Shown piece after piece: positions 1-7,296 of a stretch of 64,000 nt of DNA. Within the stretch, counting starts at the first letter, position 1. Every line of letters starts with the position of its first letter. Source of the stretch: Furfurilactobacillus curtus. GTDB lineage: Bacteria; Bacillota; Bacilli; Lactobacillales; Lactobacillaceae. Position numbers and translations under genes: made by a program. Where the stretch lies: positions 20,872 through 84,871 of the forward strand of contig NZ_BQXO01000007.1 in assembly GCF_045862785.1 (NCBI RefSeq), read 5' to 3'. The notes beneath the pieces are model-generated. The model saw nothing but the letters and a program-made list of their open reading frames with translations, had not been told where the DNA came from and did not search any database.

Positions 1-258
1 CCTGAATTTACGGTGAAAAAGCGACAGCACTTTGACTACGGGACCATTGACGCGCGTCTAAACGTTGAAGACGGGAAGATCAAGCACATCAAATTTTACG
101 GCGATTTCTTCGGACCAGAAGATGTCACTGCCCTAGCTGACCGCCTCACTGAAATTAAGTATGACCGTGATGATCTGCGTAATGCATTAGCGGACGTAGA
201 CCTCAGTAAATACTTCGTCGGCATTTCAAAGGATCAACTCATCGATCTGCTGGCATAG
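1..258 (+). CDS. lplA: Lipoate-protein ligase A, C-terminal end (5' truncated by window)
   Basis: The reading frame is open from the first base and stops with TAG at 256-258, so only the last 85 codons are present. The visible residues (a basic stretch, then beta strands with YGTIDARLNVEDGKI, FYGDFF and a final DQLIDLL helix) match the small C-terminal accessory domain of LplA. They align by eye with the end of the complete LplA at 53568-54593 (FDIGTVAFNF, KTYGDFING, VEELVNLIL). LplA activates lipoate with ATP and attaches it to E2/GcvH lipoyl domains in the cytosol. The catalytic N-terminal domain lies outside the window, so intactness cannot be judged. An in-frame GTG at 13 is internal and not a real start. 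Confidence 0.85.
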   Translation, partial: PEFTVKKRQHFDYGTIDARLNVEDGKIKHIKFYGDFFGPEDVTALADRLTEIKYDRDDLRNALADVDLSKYFVGISKDQLIDLLA

Positions 259-274
259 AAAGGTTTTTAGCTAG

Positions 275-718
275 ATGAGAGATGTTCGAGTTGTTAGTTT
301 GACGATTGCCGGGTGGATCTTTTATACGATTGTAAACGCGGGGGTATCCTTTGGCTTTGGCGGTAGCGCTAGTAGTCATTGGCCCGCGTTTTTGGCTAAC
401 GAGGTATTGATGCTTGTGCTAGTGGCCATTCCGGTGTTGATGTTTACCTTTAATTGGCGTTTTTCAGTTTATCCACAGGCCTTTGTTTTGTTGATTTTTT
501 CAGCGGTACTCTTGCTAGCAGTCGTGAAGACATTCAGTGGACATGGAGTCGTGTTTATTAATGTGGTGATTGATTTATTCGCGGTAATTGGCTTGGTGAC
601 GAACTTTGAAGCCTTTGTGGCCGGAGCACGTTTTCGCCGGAACTACGAAGAAAATAACCGTATCTGGGTGGCTAAAGAAGCTGCCAAGAAACAACAATCG
701 CAAAAGGGGCATAAATAA
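275..718 (+). CDS. Small integral membrane protein of unknown function
   Basis: The product is 147 aa with four hydrophobic segments (about residues 8-26, 40-60, 68-86 and 92-112), followed by a hydrophilic, Lys/Gln-rich cytoplasmic tail ending KKQQSQKGHK. I do not recognise a family. The gene starts 16 nt after the lipoate ligase stop. Its TAA overlaps the ATG of the next gene (TAATG at 716-720), so it is probably translationally coupled to it and may be cotranscribed with lplA. Function is unknown; membrane location is the only supported inference. Confidence 0.7.
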   Translation: MRDVRVVSLTIAGWIFYTIVNAGVSFGFGGSASSHWPAFLANEVLMLVLVAIPVLMFTFNWRFSVYPQAFVLLIFSAVLLLAVVKTFSGHGVVFINVVIDLFAVIGLVTNFEAFVAGARFRRNYEENNRIWVAKEAAKKQQSQKGHK

Positions 719-1200
719 TGGATATACAAGTTGCCGATTTTTTAACCGCAATTAAAGATGAGACATATGCGGCATACGCTGATACGGCTACGTTCGCACA
801 GTTAAATGATACGCCGACAGAAGTGATGCAAGCGAGCTTTGATTTTGCTTTAAAGCAGCTACAGGCTGGTAAGCTATTCCAAGCTCGCGTTGATGTTACA
901 GGATTTCACGATGTTGAAATCAATGTTCGTCTGGAAAGTTCGGTGATTAATTTGCCATTTGCCTACGTGAATGAAATTGATAAAATGCTGGATGCGGACG
1001 CGGTGTTACCAGTAAATGTGTACATGATCTTTGATTCTCCAGCGATTAACGTGTCTAAAATGCGGATTGACATGGCAAGTTCAGTGCAAGCGTTCTTAGA
1101 TGATAACGAGTCAGTTACAGAAAAAGTAATCGATTGGCTACGAGAACAAGTGGAACGACTGACGATTGCAGAAGCTGACGATGAAGAACAGACGGACTAA
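718..1200 (+). CDS. Hypothetical acidic soluble protein
   Basis: The product is 160 aa, strongly acidic, with no membrane segment and no signal peptide, ending in an EADDEEQTD tail. Predicted pattern is helix-strand-helix with a central segment VEINVRLESSVINLPF of beta character. No motif known to me is visible. It overlaps the stop of the upstream membrane-protein gene by one base, implying coupled expression and perhaps a physical partnership. A strong hairpin terminator follows at 1247-1294, closing this transcription unit. Confidence 0.65.
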   Translation: MDIQVADFLTAIKDETYAAYADTATFAQLNDTPTEVMQASFDFALKQLQAGKLFQARVDVTGFHDVEINVRLESSVINLPFAYVNEIDKMLDADAVLPVNVYMIFDSPAINVSKMRIDMASSVQAFLDDNESVTEKVIDWLREQVERLTIAEADDEEQTD

Positions 1201-1246
1201 AATAAAATAGCCCAGGCCGAAACAAACTAGGGTGATATAGTTGCAC

Positions 1247-1294
1247 AAAAATAATCACGATCCTCAAAAATGCGGATCGTGATTATTTTTTTTT
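1247..1294. terminator. Bidirectional Rho-independent terminator
   Basis: A 17-bp perfect stem (arms 1247-1263 and 1274-1290, core AATCACGATCC/GGATCGTGATT) is flanked by A-tract and T-tract. It lies between the convergent genes ending at 1200 (+) and 1320 (-), so it can serve both. Confidence 0.9.
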
Positions 1295-1319
1295 ACAGGC
1301 TTAATTGATAATAATGTTA

Positions 1320-2018
1320 TTAATCTTCAGCGAAGGCATCTGTCCATTCACGAATAAAGCGAACCGCTTCGTGAATGATAATTGGTAACAATGCAATCCC
1401 GATACAAATAAATGTGAAGTAGTTTTTAACAAATTGAGTTTTACCGAAGAAAAAGCCAGCCAATGTTGCCACAAGGATCCAACAACTGACGCCAATGGTG
1501 TTAAATAGGTGGAATTGCTTACGGTCCATGTTGGTCTCTCCGGCAATTAGTGGCATGAACAGCCCGATGATAGGAATAAACCGGGCGATGATTAAGAAGC
1601 TACCGCCATAGCGTTTAAAGTATGCTTCGGATTGAGACAGGCGATGCATTGCTTTGGAGGGCGATTTACCTGCGGCGGCCTCTTTTTTACGATGAGTGTT
1701 TGTTTTATCATTTAATTTTAAACCGGCCCGAAATTTGATGATCGAACCGACTAGCGTAACCGTAATAAAGCCGACAAGCAGGATATAAATACTTAGTACC
1801 GAGCTATGATTGGCAGAAATGGCGCCAGCGACGAATAGTAATGATTGGGCTGGTAAAAATGAAAATAATAAGTAGGCACTTTCTAGAAAAAGGACCCCAA
1901 ATAAGACGACGTATCCCCAGTAGTTAAAGTGGTTCGTCCATGGAACCAGATAATTTAATGGATGAAAGACAAAATCTAATACCCAGGCAAGTTTTGTTGA
2001 AGCAATAAAATTAGTCAT
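1320..2018 (-). CDS. DedA family membrane protein
   Basis: The DedA/SNARE-associated family contains polytopic inner-membrane proteins implicated in lipid scrambling and envelope or pH homeostasis. The 232-aa product has the expected pattern: re-entrant hydrophobic segments near residues 30-60 (FLESAYLLFSFLPAQSLLF), a central FxxRFIP-type motif (IIARFIPIIGLFMPLIAG, about residues 145-162) and GVSCWILVATLAGFFFG with two C-terminal membrane segments. I chose the ATG at 2018; a TTG 13 codons upstream (2057) also opens the frame. Neither has a strong Shine-Dalgarno. The gene is monocistronic and convergent with the upstream plus-strand unit. Confidence 0.88.
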   Translation of the reverse strand: MTNFIASTKLAWVLDFVFHPLNYLVPWTNHFNYWGYVVLFGVLFLESAYLLFSFLPAQSLLFVAGAISANHSSVLSIYILLVGFITVTLVGSIIKFRAGLKLNDKTNTHRKKEAAAGKSPSKAMHRLSQSEAYFKRYGGSFLIIARFIPIIGLFMPLIAGETNMDRKQFHLFNTIGVSCWILVATLAGFFFGKTQFVKNYFTFICIGIALLPIIIHEAVRFIREWTDAFAED

Positions 2019-2825
2019 GCGTTTATCATACCGACATTTTTGATGGGTGTCGAGCAATGTGAGTGGTGGAAAGACGTTAATTTTCAGCAGTTGGAATCTT
2101 ATACTAGTGCCAGATTAGACTTTTACAATGTTGTTCCCTGGTCGACGAACCTGAACGCCACGGCATTCAGGTGCTACGTTCAGCATGGTTTACTTTGCGA
2201 TTAATTCACTTATATTTCGAAGAAAGACATGATCTTGTCCGACCGTGATCACCAGTGTCCTTAAGCTTATTAAACAAGTCAAACACCGCCGTCTGTTTGT
2301 CGTCTGACTCAGTGATTTGCTGATCGTTCACCTATGTAGACCGATTTGCCGTTTAAAGCTCGAAGCCCAAGCGGACTTTTAGTACGATAATTTTCTCTTA
2401 TTTGCACTTTTAATTTAGCCGTGTTAAACTTTTTCTATGCGATGAGTCGAGATCAGCCAGGCGGCATTTTGTCGTTTCTCTGCGGAGACTAGTGGCTATC
2501 GAAGTTAGGGGCACGTTTTTCCAACGCATTTTGGAGTGCTTGATCGTTTGTGTTGTGGAACACGGCGGTCTGCCCACCGACTACTATTGGGTACTAACAT
2601 CTCAGTTCTTCTTCATTGAAGAACCCCTTAAGTTCAGGAGGGTAATTACTGAACACGCCAAACATGTCTCTCACTGAAAAGTGAGGGACTTTTTTGATCG
2701 CGGGAACTTTGTTGCTTAAAGTTACAGCCTTAAAAGGCCCAGTAGTTATGATACACTAATGCTAATGATTAATAGTTGCTTAACCTTGTAAAATAAAGTT
2801 GAGCGATCACTTAGGGGGTCGAGCT
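2019..2825. other. Long intergenic region with an orphan terminator
   Basis: About 800 bp lie between dedA (leftward) and the VOC gene (rightward) with no convincing CDS. The one long frame (GTG at 2492 to 2677) has a 4-nt Shine-Dalgarno spacing and rare AGG codons, and I do not accept it. A plus-strand terminator at 2666-2696 implies an independent transcript within about 2100-2696. A 26-bp motif at 2171-2196 recurs with four mismatches at 3298-3323. Confidence 0.5.
2666..2696 (+). terminator. Rho-independent terminator with no upstream CDS
   Basis: Stem GTCTCTCAC/GTGAGGGAC (2666-2674 and 2681-2689, one G-U pair), loop TGAAAA, followed by a T6 tract. The nearest plus-strand CDS upstream ends at 1200, beyond a strong terminator, so this hairpin must end a local non-coding or short-ORF transcript, or act as an attenuator before the VOC gene. 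Confidence 0.75.
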
Positions 2826-3206
2826 ATGGAGCTGGGAACATTGCATCATATCGCGATTGTGGTTTCAAACTACGCAAAAGCCAAGGATTTTTATATGACC
2901 AAATTGGGGTTTCAACTGGTCAGCGAGTATGATCGGCCAGTCAAGCATGACACAGTGATGATGTTAGTGGCTGGCAACGTGCAAATCGAGCTGTTTGTCC
3001 GCCCAAATAGTCCGTCCCGGCTAAGCTATCCAGAGGCATTGGGATTACGGCACATCGCCTTTCAAGTCAACGATGTGGCTCAAACAGTGATTGAACTAGC
3101 TGAACTTGGTGTCAAGGCGGAACCGATTCGGCATGATGAGTTCACGGGTAAAGCAATGACGTTTATTCAAGATCCGGATGGTCAGCCGATTGAGTTACAC
3201 GAATAG
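2826..3206 (+). CDS. VOC (glyoxalase/bleomycin-resistance) family protein
   Basis: The product is 126 aa, typical for single-domain vicinal-oxygen-chelate metalloenzymes built from two beta-alpha-beta-beta-beta modules. Visible are the starting LHHIAIVVSNYAKAKDFY module with putative metal His, VQIELFV (metal Glu), LRHIAFQV (second His) and the terminal DPDGQPIELHE (second Glu). The family includes GloA-like lactoylglutathione lyases and many enzymes of unassigned substrate. ATG at 2826 is preceded by AGGGGG at good spacing; an upstream TTG (2799) is less likely. Probably monocistronic, with a terminator at 3369-3412. The substrate cannot be told from sequence. Confidence 0.85.
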   Translation: MELGTLHHIAIVVSNYAKAKDFYMTKLGFQLVSEYDRPVKHDTVMMLVAGNVQIELFVRPNSPSRLSYPEALGLRHIAFQVNDVAQTVIELAELGVKAEPIRHDEFTGKAMTFIQDPDGQPIELHE

Positions 3207-3368
3207 CACAGGATCATGTTAGCGCTTAATGGGTTGAAAACCTAGGTTAGGATCAGGTTAAACGATTAGAATTCCGGCCACTTACTGAGTCGTCGCCTGC
3301 TACGTTCAACTTGGTCTACTTTCCGGTTCCCAATTTGACTGCCGCCTAATTTGTCCAGTCAACTAAAT

Positions 3369-3412
3369 AGAACGCTCACCTGCTGTCGATGCAAGGTGAG
3401 CGTTCTTTTAAT
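3369..3412. terminator. Bidirectional terminator
   Basis: Perfect 13-bp stem AGAACGCTCACCT/AGGTGAGCGTTCT (3369-3381, 3394-3406) with T-rich 3' flank, between the convergent VOC gene and the symporter gene. Confidence 0.85.
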
Positions 3413-3436
3413 TGGCTGGATTTTAGATGATGAAAA

Positions 3437-4714
3437 CTAAGCGTCCGCCATGTTCTTAATGTAAGCCGCATGTTGCGCAGGATCGAATTGCTTTTCAGCT
3501 TTTCCAATCACCAACGTGGCCACTGAATTACCGATCACGTTAACGGTGGTCCGCCCCATATCAACAAGCCGGTCAATACCGGCAATGACGGCCAATCCCT
3601 CAACAGGGACGCCAATGGATGAAATGGTGGCAATCAGTACGATGAAGGAAGCACCTGGTACCCCCGCCATCCCTTTACTGGTCACCATCAGTAGTAGGAC
3701 TAAGAGTAACTGCTGGGTGAATGAAAGGGGAATGTGATATACATCAGCCAAAAATAACGCGGCTAATGTTTGGTAAATGGCAGAACCATCGAGGTTGAAA
3801 GTGTATCCGATTGGAATGACAAATGAGGTCACTGAGTTGCTAGCACCATAATGTTGCAACTTAGCCATCGTCTTAGGTATGACAGCTTCTGAACTTGCTG
3901 TGGAAAAGGCGAGAATCAATTCTTCCTTGAAGACTCGCAAAATTTCCAACAAGTTAAAGCCGAACAATCGTGCGACGAGGTTAAGCGCGATGAGAACGAA
4001 TAAGATCATGGTCATATACGCTAAGGCAATGAATAGACCGAGCGGTTGGAGGACACCAAGCCCCAATTGAGCAACAGTAGCAGCCATCAAAGCACCGGCA
4101 CCGATGGGGGATAGCTGCATGATCCAGTCTGTAATTTTAAACATTACTTCGGAAATGGCACGAAGTAAATCAACGATAATCCGCCCCTTTTCCCCAATCG
4201 CTGCTGTGCCAACACCGAAAAAGACGCAAAAGAACACCACTGCAATCATATTGTTCGTCGACAAGGCTTTGAAAAAGTTACTGGGGATGATGTTGGAAAT
4301 TACCGCCCAAGCGCCATGGCCTTCTTGTTGATGAGCGGTATTGATCATTGAAGAAATGTCTGTCTTAGGAATGGCCTTGATATCGATTAGGTGGCCAAAA
4401 TGGAAGAGGTTGCCGGCCAATAGACCAAAGCCGATGGCAATCAACGTCATTGTAAAGAAGTATAAGAGTGTTTTACCACCAATGCGGCCCAGCTTTTGAA
4501 TATCCCCAATGTTTGCTACGCCGACGGTCAGACAAGAAATGACTAACGGTAGCACAATCATTTGAATTAGACCGATGAATAGGGCGCCAATGTGCTGAAA
4601 AGCACTAATTGCAGGGGCTTGCTTATAAAAAATAACCCCGAGAATAATTCCGATTGCTAAACCAATGAGAATCTGCCAGCCAAGTGTTGGCCGTCTTTTT
4701 AAAATTGTTTGCAT
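3437..4714 (-). CDS. Dicarboxylate/amino acid:cation symporter (DAACS family)
   Basis: The product is a 425-aa polytopic membrane carrier of the glutamate/aspartate/C4-dicarboxylate:H+ or Na+ symporter family (GltP/GltT/DctA). Diagnostic elements are the serine-rich hairpin loop AFSTASSEAVIPKTM (about residues 265-280), the TFNLDGSAIYQ motif (about 305-315), the second hairpin SKGMAGVPGASFIVL, and the final DRLVDMGRTTVNVIGNSVA carrying the conserved substrate-binding Asp, Arg and Asn. ATG has a GGAGGGG ribosome site. It is monocistronic. Substrate (glutamate/aspartate or C4-dicarboxylate) is not decided by the visible residues. Confidence 0.93.
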   Translation of the reverse strand: MQTILKRRPTLGWQILIGLAIGIILGVIFYKQAPAISAFQHIGALFIGLIQMIVLPLVISCLTVGVANIGDIQKLGRIGGKTLLYFFTMTLIAIGFGLLAGNLFHFGHLIDIKAIPKTDISSMINTAHQQEGHGAWAVISNIIPSNFFKALSTNNMIAVVFFCVFFGVGTAAIGEKGRIIVDLLRAISEVMFKITDWIMQLSPIGAGALMAATVAQLGLGVLQPLGLFIALAYMTMILFVLIALNLVARLFGFNLLEILRVFKEELILAFSTASSEAVIPKTMAKLQHYGASNSVTSFVIPIGYTFNLDGSAIYQTLAALFLADVYHIPLSFTQQLLLVLLLMVTSKGMAGVPGASFIVLIATISSIGVPVEGLAVIAGIDRLVDMGRTTVNVIGNSVATLVIGKAEKQFDPAQHAAYIKNMADA

Positions 4715-4813
4715 CTGGACCCCTCCAAATAATTAAGAACGATTACTTGATAGTATAGCATGATCATTCGTTATTTGGCGATGACTTTTTGAGCAGAACC
4801 AAACATTGTATGT

Positions 4814-4855
4814 AAAAAACGCTCAGAACCCACGCAGTCTTTGAAGCGTGGGGGC
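4814..4855 (-). terminator. Minus-strand terminator
   Basis: Stem CCCACGC/GCGTGGG (4829-4835, 4846-4852). On the minus strand it is followed, after a short gap, by a T6 tract at 4814-4819. It closes the leftward unit that ends with the 51-aa gene. Confidence 0.6.
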
Positions 4856-4886
4856 CGGGCATCTACTAATGTCTGTTTCGTGGTGA

Positions 4887-5042
4887 TTAGCGTTGAAAAT
4901 ATTGAAATAGATTATAACAACCAATTAGGGCAAGAACCGTGCCAAAAGCACTGGTTGCCAGTTGTTTAGCCCATAGACCAAAGCCGAGTAGGATTAGGCC
5001 AGCTCCAAGAAAGCCAAGTGCGTCACGGAGTTCTTGTTTCAT
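4887..5042 (-). CDS. Small membrane protein, 51 aa
   Basis: A short gene reading MKQELRDALGF then two hydrophobic stretches (about residues 9-24 and 31-45) and ending NLFQYFQR. It starts 11 nt after the stop of the methyltransferase-like gene, with GAGG about ten bases before the ATG, so it is the last gene of that leftward operon. It has a glycine-rich first segment (LGFLGAGLILLGFG). No family is recognised; a small membrane-modulator role would be inference only. Confidence 0.65.
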   Translation of the reverse strand: MKQELRDALGFLGAGLILLGFGLWAKQLATSAFGTVLALIGCYNLFQYFQR

Positions 5043-5053
5043 TTAGTTTAGCC

Positions 5054-5914
5054 TCACTTTACGATGTACACCCGGTCCTTAATCAGATCGAAGTCATGAA
5101 AATGTCGGTTTAAGTCAGCATTTTCAGTTAATTTTGCGTGTTGCCAAAATGCTGTTGAGCCAGTGGCGCCCCCTTTTTCACCGATGACGATCAATTGAGG
5201 CGCATTTGGAAGCTGGCGAACAGCTTGCAGAACTTGCCAGTCGATCTCTTGACCATCTGGTGACCAGCTCATAATAATCGCGTCCACATTCGTACCATAC
5301 TTGGCGATTGCTGCTAAAGCATCCAGTGGTTCAACTTCGATGACTGGATGCCTGCCTGTTTCATTTTCGTTAGTCCAAGCAGTGGAATCAGTGACGTATA
5401 AAGTTTGATTGGCGTCGTGATCGCGCAATCCTTTAGAAATATAACCATTACCAGCCATGAGTTCTAGCGTGGGAACACCTTTGAGATAGTTGCTCAAATC
5501 ATTAGTGAAGGGCGCAGAAATATAAGCCCACATACCATACGTCGCTTCTAAATAATCACGAAAGTCGCGTAATTGATGGTCTAATTTCGGCAAGGCCGCG
5601 GAGAGTGTTGCCCATTTTTGGTCGCCGATTGGATCACCTAGTGGATACTTAGCTAAGAGGGTTTGGTAGATCGTATCTTGATAATTATCGGGCAACAGTA
5701 ACGGTGGTAATGGTTGGGGCAATAACCCAGCTGCCAGTAAGCGATCAGCTTCTAGGACTTGGTTAATGAGAAAGACGGCCGCACTATAATCAGTAAACTG
5801 CTCGCGAAAGGCCTGCATTTTGGTGATGTAATCGGAGTTTGATCGCGGGGCTAGGTGAGGTTGCCTGACGTGTGGAAATTGGCGTTTTAACTTCTTACGT
5901 TGTTTTGGATTCAT
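5054..5914 (-). CDS. SAM-dependent methyltransferase-like protein
   Basis: The product is 286 aa with a basic N-terminus (MNPKQRKKLKRQF) and a C-terminal Rossmann-like half. LELMAGNGYISKGL (about residues 150-163) resembles SAM-binding motif I. It is followed by LYVTDSTAW (motif II-like acidic strand end) and AIIMSWSPDG (motif IV-like). The N-terminal 130 residues are helical and unassigned. A GGAGT ribosome site precedes the ATG. It sits between an XRE regulator upstream and a 51-aa membrane protein downstream, in one leftward run. Methyltransferase activity is inferred from the fold-like motif; the substrate is unknown. Confidence 0.6.
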   Translation of the reverse strand: MNPKQRKKLKRQFPHVRQPHLAPRSNSDYITKMQAFREQFTDYSAAVFLINQVLEADRLLAAGLLPQPLPPLLLPDNYQDTIYQTLLAKYPLGDPIGDQKWATLSAALPKLDHQLRDFRDYLEATYGMWAYISAPFTNDLSNYLKGVPTLELMAGNGYISKGLRDHDANQTLYVTDSTAWTNENETGRHPVIEVEPLDALAAIAKYGTNVDAIIMSWSPDGQEIDWQVLQAVRQLPNAPQLIVIGEKGGATGSTAFWQHAKLTENADLNRHFHDFDLIKDRVYIVK

Positions 5915-5926
5915 TTACAAACTCCT

Positions 5927-6343
5927 TCAAGGTTCATCATAACCGAGATCAAGCTCTTCTTGATGGTCGATGGGAACGTCACGTTGCCGGGTTTGGCGAC
6001 CATGCATGAATCCTTCAATCAATTGATAAATATCATAACGATTTTGACTGCTCAAGGCTTCGCCATTAAAGGTCAGCCGTTTGCCGGATAAAAACAAGCG
6101 ACCGAGATCATACTCATCTTGCTCGGCCTTACCTGTTAAATAGTCCAATGAGACATCCAAATATTCAGATAACTTACGGACTTCAATGTAAGTGGGTGTG
6201 CGCACACCGCGTTCCCAGTTACCGAGCTGCGAAGCCGTATTTGGTCGTTCATTAGGTGCTAGATGTTGATTTAATGCATCTGCTAGTTGATCAAGGGTGA
6301 TATTGCGGCCGCGACGTAAAGCTCGCAAACGATCAGGAAACAT
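5927..6343 (-). CDS. XRE-family helix-turn-helix regulator
   Basis: The product is 138 aa. The N-terminal HTH_3 domain covers about residues 1-68: RLRALRRGRNITLDQLADALN, then ASQLGNWERGVRTPTYIEVRKLSEYLDVSLDYLTG. The C-terminal half lacks a recognised ligand domain. The ATG at 6343 lies 4 nt beyond the stop of the upstream lipase gene, and a longer frame starting inside that gene is less likely. The arrangement suggests cotranscription with the lipase and methyltransferase-like genes. The operator is not identifiable. Confidence 0.85.
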   Translation of the reverse strand: MFPDRLRALRRGRNITLDQLADALNQHLAPNERPNTASQLGNWERGVRTPTYIEVRKLSEYLDVSLDYLTGKAEQDEYDLGRLFLSGKRLTFNGEALSSQNRYDIYQLIEGFMHGRQTRQRDVPIDHQEELDLGYDEP

Positions 6344-6347
6344 GGGA

Positions 6348-7283
6348 TCACTTTCTTTCTGTAATGGCATTTTGTTCGAGCCACGTTAAAATGGCTTGAT
6401 AGACGAGCTGCCGGTCATCCTCATTTAAAATTTCATGACGCATGCCCGGCCAAATTTTCAAGCTGACGTTTCGATGGCCAGCGTTAATGAGGTGTTTAAC
6501 GTGCTGGCGCGGCCCAATACTAAAGCCGCCTACAGGATCTTCTTGTCCGCTGGTAAATAAGATGGGCAACGTTAATGGGATACCGTTAAACCAATGATGA
6601 TGGGTAGAGAGCGTGGCCATTCGAAATAAGATGGAAAAACCATTGTTGGTAAAGGTGAAACCTGACAACGGATCTTCGTTATAGCGCTGCACATTTTGTG
6701 GATTAGCCGATAACCATTGAAAAGGTGAGGATTCTGGAAAACGTTTGGCATAACCACCAAATGCTAGGTTGTCTAACATATGATTCGGGTGACGTGGTGC
6801 AAAAAAGTTGAAGATTGCGACTACTGGACGAACGATTGCCAACGCCGGATGGTAAGCAGCTGAACCGATAATGACAGCGGCATCAACCCAAGCACCATAA
6901 TGTGTGAGATATAATTGTGTCATCATAGCGCCCATCGAATGCCCAATAATGATGTGGGGGATGCCGGGATACTCATGACGTAGCTGTTTGGTCAGTGTGA
7001 ATTCGTCATCGATTAAGTGTTCAATAGCTTGATGCTTGCCAAAGTAGCCCAAAGGGGTCTGGCCGACGGAATGACCGTGTCCTAAATGATTATCACCAGC
7101 AACTACCCAGCCATGAGCAGCCAAAAACTCGGCAAATTCTGCGTAACGATCGATATGTTCAGCCATTCCGTGGACGATTTGTACGGTACCGACAATGTCC
7201 ACGACATTATCGGGTGTCCAGCGACGTGCTTCTAATTCATGGCGCCGATCAGTTGAAGGAAAGGAAAAGGTCGTGACTGTCAT
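6348..7283 (-). CDS. Alpha/beta hydrolase, monoacylglycerol lipase/lysophospholipase type
   Basis: The product is 311 aa, cytosolic, of the serine aminopeptidase S33/Hydrolase_4 group. It has VQIVHGMAEHIDRYAEFAEFLA (oxyanion HG motif, about residues 33-54), GDNHLGHGHSVG, the nucleophile elbow IIGHSMGAMM (Ser near residue 117), an acid in FTSGQEDPVGG and the catalytic His in WPGMRHEILNE. It likely hydrolyses monoacylglycerol or lysophospholipid esters. GGGAGG precedes the ATG. It lies 13 nt downstream of the pepF stop and just upstream of the XRE regulator, so it is in a leftward operon. Confidence 0.88.
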   Translation of the reverse strand: MTVTTFSFPSTDRRHELEARRWTPDNVVDIVGTVQIVHGMAEHIDRYAEFAEFLAAHGWVVAGDNHLGHGHSVGQTPLGYFGKHQAIEHLIDDEFTLTKQLRHEYPGIPHIIIGHSMGAMMTQLYLTHYGAWVDAAVIIGSAAYHPALAIVRPVVAIFNFFAPRHPNHMLDNLAFGGYAKRFPESSPFQWLSANPQNVQRYNEDPLSGFTFTNNGFSILFRMATLSTHHHWFNGIPLTLPILFTSGQEDPVGGFSIGPRQHVKHLINAGHRNVSLKIWPGMRHEILNEDDRQLVYQAILTWLEQNAITERK

Positions 7284-7296
7284 GAAAACCTCCCAG

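Noticed and set aside
2492..2677. 61-codon frame starting at GTG
   Set aside because: Shine-Dalgarno only four bases away, several rare AGG codons, ends at the stem of an apparent terminator, and no recognisable protein character.
2640..2700. Possible T-box leader (AGGAGGGTAATTAC plus terminator)
   Set aside because: Lacks the AGGGTGGNACCGCG T-box sequence and the specifier features; the downstream VOC gene is not an amino-acid gene.
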